Assembly: GCA_963841425.1 (NCBI GenBank)
Contig: CAWJCL010000002.1
Coordinates: 1,116,001-1,180,000, forward strand
DNA from: DATEOR01 sp963841425
GTDB lineage: Bacteria; Actinomycetota; Thermoleophilia; Gaiellales; Gaiellaceae
DNA length: 64,000 nt
Direction: 5' to 3'
The notes beneath the pieces were generated by a model. The model was not told where the DNA came from and searched no databases. It was given only the letters and a program-made list of their open reading frames with translations. Shown one piece after another: positions 57,708 to 64,000 of this stretch (positions within the stretch are counted from its first letter, which is position 1; the number at the start of each line of letters is the position of its first letter). A program made the position numbers and the translations under genes.

Positions 57708-59122
57708 TGGCAACCACCGGAACCGCAGTCGACGTCGTCATGCCCCAGATGGGCGTCTCCGTCTCGGAGGGGACGATCACGAAGTGGCTCAAGTCCGAGG
57801 GCGAGGCGATCGCCGCGGACGAGTCGCTGCTCGAGATCTCGACGGACAAGGTCGACACGGAGGTGCCGAGCCCGGCGAGCGGAGTCCTGCAGCAGATCCT
57901 CGCCCAGGAGGGAGAGACGGTCGCGGTCGGGACGAAGATCGCGGTCATCGCCCCCGAGGGCGCCGAGGTCGAGGCCGAGGCTCCGCCCGAGCCCCCGACT
58001 CAGGAGGCCGCTCAGGAAGCCGAGGAGGCTTCCGGCGCGGAGGGCGAAGGGCCCGCGGCCGAGAAGGCCGAGGACACCCCCGCTCCCGAGCCTCCCCGCG
58101 AACCCGCGCCGGAGGCGTCGGCACCCGCGGCTGCGCCGAAGGCCGAGGACGACAACGGTCGCCGCGAGGCCAAGTTCGTCTCCCCGGTGGTCGCGCGGAT
58201 CGCGGCCGAGCACAACGTCGACATCGCGAGCGTCCAGGGCACCGGCCGTGGCGGCCGCGTCACGAAGAAGGACATCTTGGGCTACATCGAGTCCGGCCAG
58301 GAAGGCCAGGCGGCTGCGGCTCCGGCCGAAACCCCGCCTCCGGCTCCGGAGGCGCCGTCTGCACCTGCACCGGCCGCTTCGCAGCCGGCTCCCGCCGCCG
58401 AGGCCCAGGAAGGCGAGACCGTCGAGCCGATGAGCGCCATGCGCAAGGGCATCGCCGAGCACATGCGCCGCTCGCTCGACACCTCGGCGCACGTGACGAG
58501 CTCCATCGAAGTCGACATGACGAAGATCGCGGCGCTCAGGCAGAAGCTGAAGAAGGACTGGGCGAGCTCGTACGGAGTCAATCCGACCTTTCTCGCCTTC
58601 GTCGCGCGTGCCGTCGTCGACACGCTCAAGGACTACCCCTGGATCAACGGCGAGATCCGCGGCGACTCGATCGTGACGCGGAACTACGTCAACCTCGGCT
58701 TCGCGGTCGAGCTCACGGACGGAAAGGGCCTCATCGTGCCGGTCGTGCGAAACGCCGAGACGATGAACCTGCTCGGAATGGCGAAGGCGATCGCCGACAT
58801 CGCGGAGCGGGCGCGCTCGAAGCAGCTTCTTCCGGACGACGTCCAGGGCGGCACCTTCACGATCACGAACCCCGGCGGCTACGGCACTTTCCACGGCACC
58901 CCGGTGATCAGCCAGCCGCAGGCGGCGATCCTCGGGACCTACGCGGTCGTCAAGCGGCCGTGGGTGGTCGAGGACGAGGACGGCCAGGACGCGATCGCCA
59001 TTCGCTCGATGATGAACGTCACGCTCACGTACGACCACCGCCTGGTGGACGGCGCCCTCGCCGGCCGCTTCCTGCGCGACCTCCGCGAGCGCCTGCAGTC
59101 CTGGTCCGAATCCGGCGAGTAG
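57707..59122 (+). CDS. Dihydrolipoamide acyltransferase E2 (second set)
   Basis: 471 residues: lipoyl domain with the lysine in EISTDKVDTEVPSPA, a long Ala/Pro/Glu-rich flexible linker (about 90-150), a subunit-binding domain (VSPVVARIAAEHNVDIASVQGTGRGGRVTKKDI), a second Pro/Ala linker and the catalytic domain with TYDHRLVDGALAGRFL (active His and Asp). The linkers are typical of swinging-arm E2s. It needs lipoylation by LipB/LipA, encoded just downstream. Confidence 0.94.
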   Translation: MATTGTAVDVVMPQMGVSVSEGTITKWLKSEGEAIAADESLLEISTDKVDTEVPSPASGVLQQILAQEGETVAVGTKIAVIAPEGAEVEAEAPPEPPTQEAAQEAEEASGAEGEGPAAEKAEDTPAPEPPREPAPEASAPAAAPKAEDDNGRREAKFVSPVVARIAAEHNVDIASVQGTGRGGRVTKKDILGYIESGQEGQAAAAPAETPPPAPEAPSAPAPAASQPAPAAEAQEGETVEPMSAMRKGIAEHMRRSLDTSAHVTSSIEVDMTKIAALRQKLKKDWASSYGVNPTFLAFVARAVVDTLKDYPWINGEIRGDSIVTRNYVNLGFAVELTDGKGLIVPVVRNAETMNLLGMAKAIADIAERARSKQLLPDDVQGGTFTITNPGGYGTFHGTPVISQPQAAILGTYAVVKRPWVVEDEDGQDAIAIRSMMNVTLTYDHRLVDGALAGRFLRDLRERLQSWSESGE

Positions 59123-59123
59123 C

Positions 59124-59834
59124 GTGTCCCGGCCGGGCTACCTGCTCAACCTGGGCCTGACGCCGTACACGGAGGCCTGGGATCTCCAGCGCTCGATCGC
59201 CGCGGCCGTCTCGCAAGGTGCGATGCCGGACACGGTGATCATGCTCGAACATCCGCCCGTCGTCACGCTCGGCCGGCGCACGGACGAGGAGGAGCTGCAT
59301 GTGCCCGAGGACGCGCAGGTCGAGGTCGTCGAGACCGATCGCGGCGGCAAGTCAACCTTCCACGGCCCGGGCCAGCTCGTCTGCTATCCGATCCTCGACC
59401 TCAACCGGCACGGCCGCGACGTCAAGCGCTACTGCCGCGATCTCGAGGAATCCGTCATCCAGACAGCGGCGACGTTCGGGGTGGAGGCGACCCGGATCGA
59501 CGGCCTCACCGGCGTGTGGCTCCAGAGCCCGCCGCGGAAGCTCTGCTCGATCGGCGTCCACATCTCGCGCTGGGTGACCACGCATGGCTACGCGCTCAAC
59601 GTCGACCTCGACCCGGCTCCCTTCACGGACTGGATCACCGCATGCGGCCTCGAGGACGCGGCCTTCACGACGCTTGCCCGCGAGCTCGGCCGCCAGGTGA
59701 GCGTGGACGACGTGCGGGTTCCGGCGGCGGCTGCCCTCGCCGATGTCTTCGACCTCGAGCTGGGGGAGCTACCGGCCGAGGATGGCGCGGGGCTGTGGGC
59801 ACAGCCCGTCCACGCCGCGCTTTCCCCCAGGTAA
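59124..59834 (+). CDS. lipB: Lipoyl(octanoyl) transferase
   Basis: 236 residues. RGGKSTFHGPGQLVCYPILDL and the catalytic cysteine block ITACGLEDAAFTTLARELG, as well as GVHISRWVTTHGYALNV, identify LipB. It moves an octanoyl group from ACP to lipoyl domains, the first step of E2 modification. GTG start, 1 bp after the E2 stop, so it is in the dehydrogenase operon. Confidence 0.95.
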   Translation: MSRPGYLLNLGLTPYTEAWDLQRSIAAAVSQGAMPDTVIMLEHPPVVTLGRRTDEEELHVPEDAQVEVVETDRGGKSTFHGPGQLVCYPILDLNRHGRDVKRYCRDLEESVIQTAATFGVEATRIDGLTGVWLQSPPRKLCSIGVHISRWVTTHGYALNVDLDPAPFTDWITACGLEDAAFTTLARELGRQVSVDDVRVPAAAALADVFDLELGELPAEDGAGLWAQPVHAALSPR

Positions 59835-59931
59835 CCGCGCTTGCCGACAAGCACCTGCGCTTGCGCCAAGGAGCTGCGCTTGCGCCAAGGGACTGCGCAT
59901 CTGCCAAGCAACTGGGCTTCCTGACGAGTAG
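59835..59931 (+). repeat. Five-copy ~19-bp imperfect tandem repeat
   Basis: Right after the lipB stop, units begin at 59835, 59855, 59874, 59893 and 59912. Units two and three (CTGCGCTTGCGCCAAGGAG, CTGCGCTTGCGCCAAGGGA) differ at the last two bases; one and four/five diverge. Not in a convincing frame. The next bases lead to palindrome copy C. Confidence 0.7.
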
Positions 59932-59956
59932 CTGTCACGCAATCGTGTCGAGAACG

Positions 59957-59979
59957 CCTAGTAACAGTCTGTTACTAGG
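59957..59979. repeat. Palindromic repeat copy C
   Basis: Arms CCTAGTAACAG (59957-59967) and CTGTTACTAGG (59969-59979) around T 59968; perfect. Fifteen bases after the stop of the 103-residue ORF. With copy D it brackets that ORF. Confidence 0.85.
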
Positions 59980-59994
59980 TCGTCGTCGAGCCGT

Positions 59995-60306
59995 TCAGCG
60001 ACTCGGAGGGAGGGTCCCGACCAGGTGGTCGACGAGCGCGGTCGGAGGCCTCGTACGGAAGGCGATGTCGAGCAAGACATCTCCTGCGGACGGCTGCCGG
60101 CCGCGCCGTCTCGCCCGCGCGACGATGCTGCGAACCTGCTCGTAGCTCGGCCGGAGAAGGCCGAGCTCGACCGCCACTGCCCCGACGCGCCGGTTGGTCT
60201 CGGCGATCGGAGTGCTCGGGTTGTCGAGACGCTCGGCAGCCGCGACGAGGCGCGAGTCGATGCGAGGAGCGAACTGGAGCACATCGGCAAGGATGCGCCC
60301 TCTCAA
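59995..60306 (-). CDS. Unrecognised 103-residue basic protein bracketed by palindromes
   Basis: TTG start at 60306. Basic, mostly helical; ERLDNPSTPIAETNRRVG and GLLRPSYEQVRSIVARARRRG look like a helix-turn-helix with a following basic helix, the sort of DNA-binding unit seen in transposase N-termini and small regulators. No catalytic DDE or tyrosine motif. It is alone between palindromes C (downstream) and D (35 bp upstream), so it might bind or mobilise them. Function not known. Confidence 0.6.
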   Translation of the reverse strand: MRGRILADVLQFAPRIDSRLVAAAERLDNPSTPIAETNRRVGAVAVELGLLRPSYEQVRSIVARARRRGRQPSAGDVLLDIAFRTRPPTALVDHLVGTLPPSR

Positions 60307-60340
60307 CGTACGCGTGGCGCGCGAAATGAAACGAAAAAGA

Positions 60341-60363
60341 CCAAGTAACAGTCTGTTACTTGG
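60341..60363. repeat. Palindromic repeat copy D
   Basis: Arms CCAAGTAACAG (60341-60351) and CTGTTACTTGG (60353-60363) around T 60352; perfect. Three bases after the stop of the cupin gene and 35 bp before the TTG of the 103-residue ORF, so it may lie at that gene's promoter. Confidence 0.85.
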
Positions 60364-60366
60364 CGC

Positions 60367-60909
60367 CTAGAAGTCCGGGAGCCAGCCGTCCTTGTACGGC
60401 GCGTCGCGCACTTCCAATCCCGCGTAGGCCTCCGTTGGATCGGTCGTCTCCTTCTCCACGGCCCCGCCGTGGCGGCGCGCCGGCTCGAACTCCGGGTAGA
60501 CGACGTCACGGCTCAGGCGCGCGCCGACCGCGACCGCGACACAGGGCTCGTCGCCCACGGCGACCATGACATGGTCGGTGTCGGGCGGGCAGTGGAAGTA
60601 GTCCCACTGCTGCATGTGCCGCTCCTCGCCCTCGACGAAGAGGATGCACTCGCCGGCGACGATGAGGAAGCCCTCCTGGTTGGGCTCGCGGTGGTACATG
60701 CACGCGGGCTGGCCGGGCCAGAGGACGCCGATGTTGAAGCCGACCTGCGGGAAGCGCGCGGCCTTGCTCTCGCCGAGCCGTGTGTACACGCCCATCTCGT
60801 CGGACTCACCCCAGACGGCGTCGCGCGCGTTGACCACGAACCAGCCGTCTGCGGCAGCCTCGACACCGTTCTCCGTACGGTCGAGCGGTGCTTCGGGAAC
60901 CCCGGTCAC
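60367..60909 (-). CDS. Cupin-domain protein (second of a tandem pair)
   Basis: 180 residues. Metal-binding cupin motifs: MYHREPNQEGFLIVAGECILFVEGE (H-x-E-x-E-x6-G type) and HCPPDTDHVM. N-terminal GWFVVNARDAVWGE is shared with the next gene. Its GTG (60909) overlaps the upstream cupin stop. Likely a small-molecule binding or mannose-isomerase/sugar-related cupin; its place between lipB and lipA may be incidental. Confidence 0.82.
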   Translation of the reverse strand: MTGVPEAPLDRTENGVEAAADGWFVVNARDAVWGESDEMGVYTRLGESKAARFPQVGFNIGVLWPGQPACMYHREPNQEGFLIVAGECILFVEGEERHMQQWDYFHCPPDTDHVMVAVGDEPCVAVAVGARLSRDVVYPEFEPARRHGGAVEKETTDPTEAYAGLEVRDAPYKDGWLPDF

Positions 60910-61451
60910 GGCAGCCAGCCATCCCCGTAGGAAGCCGGGCGCCGGTCGGGGAAGCGCGCGTAGGCCTCCTTGGGGTCGGTCGTCTCGCGCTCGGCGCTCG
61001 CATCGTGGCGGACGGCAACCTCGTGGACCGGATAGCCGCCCCAGTTCTCGCCGACCGAGTCGACCCGCGCGCCGGTTGCGAGAATGACCGCCCGTCCGGT
61101 GCCGGCTCCCACGATCGTGTGGTCGGCTCCGGCCGGGCAGTGGACGAAGTCCCACGCCCGGAGCGGCCGTTCCTCACCCTCGGCGAGGAGAATCGCCTCG
61201 CCCGAGAGGACGAGGAAGTCCTCCTGGTCGGCCTCCCAGTGGTACATGGACATCGTCTCGCCGGGGCCAAGAACGAAGAGGGTGACGCCGAACTGCGTGA
61301 ACTCCGCCTCGCCCTCGCCTTCGAATCGGCACACGAGCCCGCGCGGGCCCCGGTCGAACCATTGCGCGTCGCGTGCGTTGACGACGAACCACCCGGCGCC
61401 CCGGGGAACGACGCCGTGCTCCGTCCTCTCGAGTGTGGCTTCGGGCACCAT
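60906..61451 (-). CDS. Cupin-domain protein (first of a tandem pair)
   Basis: 181 residues, paralogous to the downstream cupin. Motifs MYHWEADQEDFLVLSGEAILLAEGE and HCPAGADHTI; shared opening GWFVVNARDAQW and closing ETTDPKEAYA. ATG 61451, seven bases after TAGTCT. Divergent from lipA by 19 bp. Confidence 0.82.
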   Translation of the reverse strand: MVPEATLERTEHGVVPRGAGWFVVNARDAQWFDRGPRGLVCRFEGEGEAEFTQFGVTLFVLGPGETMSMYHWEADQEDFLVLSGEAILLAEGEERPLRAWDFVHCPAGADHTIVGAGTGRAVILATGARVDSVGENWGGYPVHEVAVRHDASAERETTDPKEAYARFPDRRPASYGDGWLP

Positions 61452-61457
61452 CGTCCA

Positions 61458-61464
61458 TAGACTA
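61458..61464. promoter_or_regulatory. Nearly coincident divergent -10 boxes
   Basis: TAGACTA: plus-strand TAGACT (61458-61463), seven bases before lipA ATG 61471; minus-strand TAGTCT (61464-61459), seven bases before the cupin ATG 61451. The start codons are 20 nt apart. Confidence 0.55.
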
Positions 61465-61470
61465 GGAGAG

Positions 61471-62391
61471 ATGGAACGCTCGCTGCCCGTCGCCGAGAGG
61501 CCGCGCCGCCCCGAGTGGATGAAGGTGCGTGCGCCGAGCGCAGACTCCCGCTACTTCGAGGTGCGAGAGCTCATCCACGGCCAGAGCCTCCACACGATTT
61601 GCGAGGAAGCCCGTTGCCCGAACATCTCCGAGTGCTGGGGCCGCGGCACCGCCACCTTCCAGATCCTCGGGGACACCTGCACGCGCGCGTGCCGCTACTG
61701 CTACGTCAACTCGGGGAAGCCGGACCACCCGCCCGATCCCCTCGAGCCCCTACGCCTCGCCCAGACCGCCGCGCAGATGGGGCTCAAGCACGTTGTCGTC
61801 ACCTCCGTGGACAGGGACGACGTACCGGATCGGGGAGCCGGCCACTACGCGGCGACGATCCGCGCCCTCAAGAACAAGGTGCCGGACGCCTCCGTCGAGG
61901 TGCTCACGCCCGACTTCCTGGGAGTCGAGGAGGAGGCGTTGCACACGGTGCTCGCCGCCCGGCCCGAGGTTTTCAACCACAACATCGAGACCGTGCGCCG
62001 GCTCCATCCTCGCATGCGCGGCGCGAAGGCCTCCTACGACAAGGCGCTCTGGCTCCTCGCGCGCGCGAGAGAGATCGCCGACTACCCCGTCCTGACGAAG
62101 TCCGGGATCATCGTCGGCCTCGGGGAGACGAACGAGGAGGTCGTCGAGACCATGCGCGACCTGCGCGAACACGGCGTCGACGTCGTCACCATCGGCCAGT
62201 ACTTGCAGCCGTCCTCGAAGCACGCGCAGATCGACCGCTGGGTGCATCCAGACGAGTTCCGCTGGTTCCGCGAGCAGGGCGAGGAGCTCGGGTTCGGCTC
62301 GGTCTTCTCGGGCCCCCTCGTGCGCTCGTCCTACAGGGCGGACGAGCAGCGCCGCGCGGCCGAGACGGGCCGCGGGGCGGCCGCCTACTGA
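61471..62391 (+). CDS. lipA: Lipoyl synthase
   Basis: 306 residues, radical-SAM enzyme that inserts two sulfurs into octanoyl-E2. Auxiliary cluster cysteines in CEEARCPNISEC, the radical-SAM CTRACRYCYVN, and SSYRADEQ with the Ser ligand near the end. ATG 61471 with GGAGAG directly before it. Acts after LipB; both sit next to E2. Confidence 0.96.
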   Translation: MERSLPVAERPRRPEWMKVRAPSADSRYFEVRELIHGQSLHTICEEARCPNISECWGRGTATFQILGDTCTRACRYCYVNSGKPDHPPDPLEPLRLAQTAAQMGLKHVVVTSVDRDDVPDRGAGHYAATIRALKNKVPDASVEVLTPDFLGVEEEALHTVLAARPEVFNHNIETVRRLHPRMRGAKASYDKALWLLARAREIADYPVLTKSGIIVGLGETNEEVVETMRDLREHGVDVVTIGQYLQPSSKHAQIDRWVHPDEFRWFREQGEELGFGSVFSGPLVRSSYRADEQRRAAETGRGAAAY

Positions 62392-62732
62392 CCGAAGCGG
62401 GCCTTCGTGCTCAGCTTCCCGTTCTCGAAGCAGATCTGGTACGCGCCGCGCGCGCCGGCGACGCCGTAGTACCAGCACTCGAGGTCGACGCCCTCGACCG
62501 AGGCACTGGTCTTCGTCGCGGGCTCCCCGGCGAAGCTGCCGAGCCGTGCCGGCGTGAAATAGGAGTCCACCTGCTCGAACTCGGAGGGCGAAAGCTGCGA
62601 CGAGCTCTGCGCCGCCGAGGACCGCTCGTAGCGCAGCGTGTCGGGCAGGCGGTCGCGCACCTGCGGATAGAGGAAGGCAAAGGCGGCCAAAGCCAGAGCC
62701 GCGAGCACGAGCGGTCTCGTAACAGTCGTCAC
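62385..62732 (-). CDS. Exported or membrane-anchored hypothetical protein
   Basis: 115 residues: N-terminal span (LVLAALALAAFAFLYPQV), a Ser/Gln-rich linker and a small beta domain with two cysteines (DLECWYYG, YQICFENGKL). Overlaps the lipA end by 7 bp. Not recognised. GTAACAGTC near its start resembles a half-site of the palindromic repeat, probably by chance. Confidence 0.55.
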   Translation of the reverse strand: MTTVTRPLVLAALALAAFAFLYPQVRDRLPDTLRYERSSAAQSSSQLSPSEFEQVDSYFTPARLGSFAGEPATKTSASVEGVDLECWYYGVAGARGAYQICFENGKLSTKARFGQ

Positions 62733-62776
62733 GCCGGCACGTTTTCTGCCAATCCCGCGACTCTCCTTCCCAACGA

Positions 62777-62802
62777 AGAAGGCCGCCCGGAGGCGGCCTT
62801 CT
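62777..62802. terminator. Strong rho-independent-like hairpin
   Basis: AGAAGGCCGCC and GGCGGCCTTCT pair as a perfect 11-bp stem with loop CGGA. It ends the protease-like gene on the minus strand (stop 22 bp away). Confidence 0.75.
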
Positions 62803-62824
62803 CGTCACCTGCTCGTCCCGCTTG

Positions 62825-64000
62825 CTAGTTGCGGTGGATCGTGATCGGAACGTGCAGCGCAGTCGGGGCGCTGTCCGGCCCGAGCAGGAGCTCGCCGAAG
62901 TAGTCCTGACCGGCGGTCATGGACTTGGCGAAGTCCACGTGGAGGGTCACCGGCGTGCCGGCGGGAACCGCTCCGGACGGGACTCCGCTTACCGACAAGT
63001 CCGAACCCTGTACCGCGTCGAACGTCAGCGGGAAGGTCGGCGTGCCTGCCACGGAGAACCCGTGCACCCACACCTCGTACGTGCCGTCGGCGGGCCGGAT
63101 CAGGGTCACGGACTCGTCGCCGGTCGCGCTCGTCGAGGAGCCGATCACCTGGCCGTCCTTGAGGACGTAGAGGTCAATGTCGTTGCTCGGCAGGTGCACC
63201 TCGAACGTGGCCCGCGACGCGTGCGCGATCGTGAACGTCTTCTTCACGCTCGCCGACGACGGGTCGTTCGGGTCGTCCTGGTGAGCCGTCTCGGTGCTGG
63301 TCACCGGCTGGCTGAGGCCGAAGCCCTCGGCCTCGAGGCCGGAGAGGTCGACCGTCGACTCGAACGTCACGTCGAACGAGCCGCTGTCGCCCGAGACCAT
63401 CTGCTCGACCTCCGTCGGGTTGACGACGGCTGAGCCGAGCGTCGTCTCGAACGGAACGTCGAGCTTCCCGCCGTCGTAGCTGACACCGTGCTGGACGACC
63501 GCGTGCAGACCCTCCTGCACCGGCGCAGTCACAACGTCCTCGGCGCCGCCCGTGGCGGTGTTGAACGCCCAGGTGCCCGAGCCCAGATAGGCTCGCGCGC
63601 TCGCGCCGACCGTGTCCAGGATGTACGGCCCGCCAAACGGAGCCGATCCGCCGAGCAGCTGGTACGAGTTGGCCGAGGGACCGAAGACGAGCGTGTCGAG
63701 GTCGGTGTACGGCGCAGCGTCCTCCCACGTCGTGTCGCTGAGGAAGACGGAGCCCTCAGCCGGCTCGTCGGGGACGTCGACGTAGAAGAAGCGCCAGTCG
63801 CCCGACTCCTCGCGCCACGTCCAGTCGTTGGCCCCGAAGACGGAGCCGTTGTTGTAGAGCAGGTCGGACTGGCTCTCCGCCGTGTCCGCGCCACCGAAGT
63901 GGAGCTGGCCGGTCAGCTTGCCGTCCGCGTCTTGCGTCGCGGTCGCGCCGACTGTCACCGAGACGGGGACGACGATGTTCTCACTGCCGCCGTTCAGGAC
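62825..64000 (-). CDS. Secreted multi-domain protein, protease-associated C-terminal half (5' end outside window)
   Basis: At least 392 codons, open to the window edge, so the N-terminus is missing. Near the end is a PPC-like beta domain (ASRATFEVHLPSNDIDLYVLKDGQVIGSS, GTYEVWVHGF) and a final Fn3-like strand set ending in PTALHVPITIHRN. This tail is typical of secreted subtilisin-family proteases of actinobacteria. The catalytic part would be beyond base 64000. The call is by domain architecture only. Confidence 0.6.
   Translation of the reverse strand, partial: VLNGGSENIVVPVSVTVGATATQDADGKLTGQLHFGGADTAESQSDLLYNNGSVFGANDWTWREESGDWRFFYVDVPDEPAEGSVFLSDTTWEDAAPYTDLDTLVFGPSANSYQLLGGSAPFGGPYILDTVGASARAYLGSGTWAFNTATGGAEDVVTAPVQEGLHAVVQHGVSYDGGKLDVPFETTLGSAVVNPTEVEQMVSGDSGSFDVTFESTVDLSGLEAEGFGLSQPVTSTETAHQDDPNDPSSASVKKTFTIAHASRATFEVHLPSNDIDLYVLKDGQVIGSSTSATGDESVTLIRPADGTYEVWVHGFSVAGTPTFPLTFDAVQGSDLSVSGVPSGAVPAGTPVTLHVDFAKSMTAGQDYFGELLLGPDSAPTALHVPITIHRN

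Noticed and set aside
59835..59931. CRISPR-like array
   Set aside because: Units are about 19 bp, directly abutting without spacers, and decay in similarity; no cas genes are present.
62718..62732. Fifth palindrome copy near the 62732 start (GTAACAGTC)
   Set aside because: Only one half-site; no matching right arm.
62825..63958. Complete CDS starting at a GTG at 63958
   Set aside because: The open frame runs on with coherent sequence to the window edge, so the real start is outside.

Overview
The window is very GC-rich, gene-dense bacterial chromosome. It looks like an uncultured actinobacterium of the Thermoleophilia (Gaiellales/Solirubrobacterales) type. This placement is inferred from codon use, GTG/TTG starts, the futalosine-type menaquinone enzymes, a cytochrome bc complex built like the Bacillus/cyanobacterial b6f type, and many genes whose start codon lies 6-7 nt after a TANNNT box (leaderless transcription, common in Actinobacteria). 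No marker gene fixes the species. Almost all of the sequence is coding and no gene-free stretch exceeds 300 bp.

Layout. 1-10.4 kb (minus strand) is one long run: ABC exporter, hemB, hemL, a prenyl-synthase-like remnant, ubiD, qcrABC, ubiX and menG (cut by the window edge). With mqnD at 41 kb, these give late menaquinone synthesis, the quinol oxidase and haem precursor supply. 10.6-18.7 kb holds an M23-like protein, a YmdB-type phosphoesterase, two polytopic glycosyltransferase-like proteins, GtrA, a PRC-barrel protein, pcm and a phosphodiesterase; a strongly structured 168-bp element lies at 18.15-18.32 kb. 19-24 kb has a CHRD protein and a 2-oxoacid dehydrogenase (E2, E1beta, E1alpha) with a lipid kinase. 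24-31.8 kb is a phenylacetate region: TetR regulator, paaABCD, three crotonases, and an unrelated block with HtrA. 31.8-41 kb has a potABCD polyamine importer, GABA aminotransferase, aldehyde dehydrogenase and thiolase, suggesting polyamine catabolism feeding CoA thioesters. 41-48 kb mixes mqnD, a DtxR regulator, DUF2254, ornithine-cyclodeaminase-like, Rieske and BtuF-like genes, a tRNA-Arg(GCG) and ygfZ. 48-55 kb has a frameshifted secreted BNR-like protein, groEL/groES under a CIRCE operator, MFS, Nudix, ASCH and a secreted trypsin. 55-62.4 kb holds a second E1alpha-E1beta-E2 set followed by lipB, tandem cupins and lipA, so the lipoylated E2s sit beside the enzymes that lipoylate them. The window ends in a secreted protease-like gene open at the edge.

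Most unusual signals: (1) a family of near-perfect palindromes (core GTAACAG-T-CTGTTAC) in four places. One is inserted in frame inside paaC as exactly nine codons, and two bracket a 407-bp unit encoding an unrecognised 103-residue protein. (2) Nested inverted repeats at 18151-18318, where the wobble pairs favour a plus-strand RNA. (3) About 20 transcription units with a TANNNT box 6-7 nt before the start codon, and several divergent pairs whose start codons are only 20-31 nt apart with overlapping or interleaved -10 boxes. (4) Two genes each broken by one frameshift.
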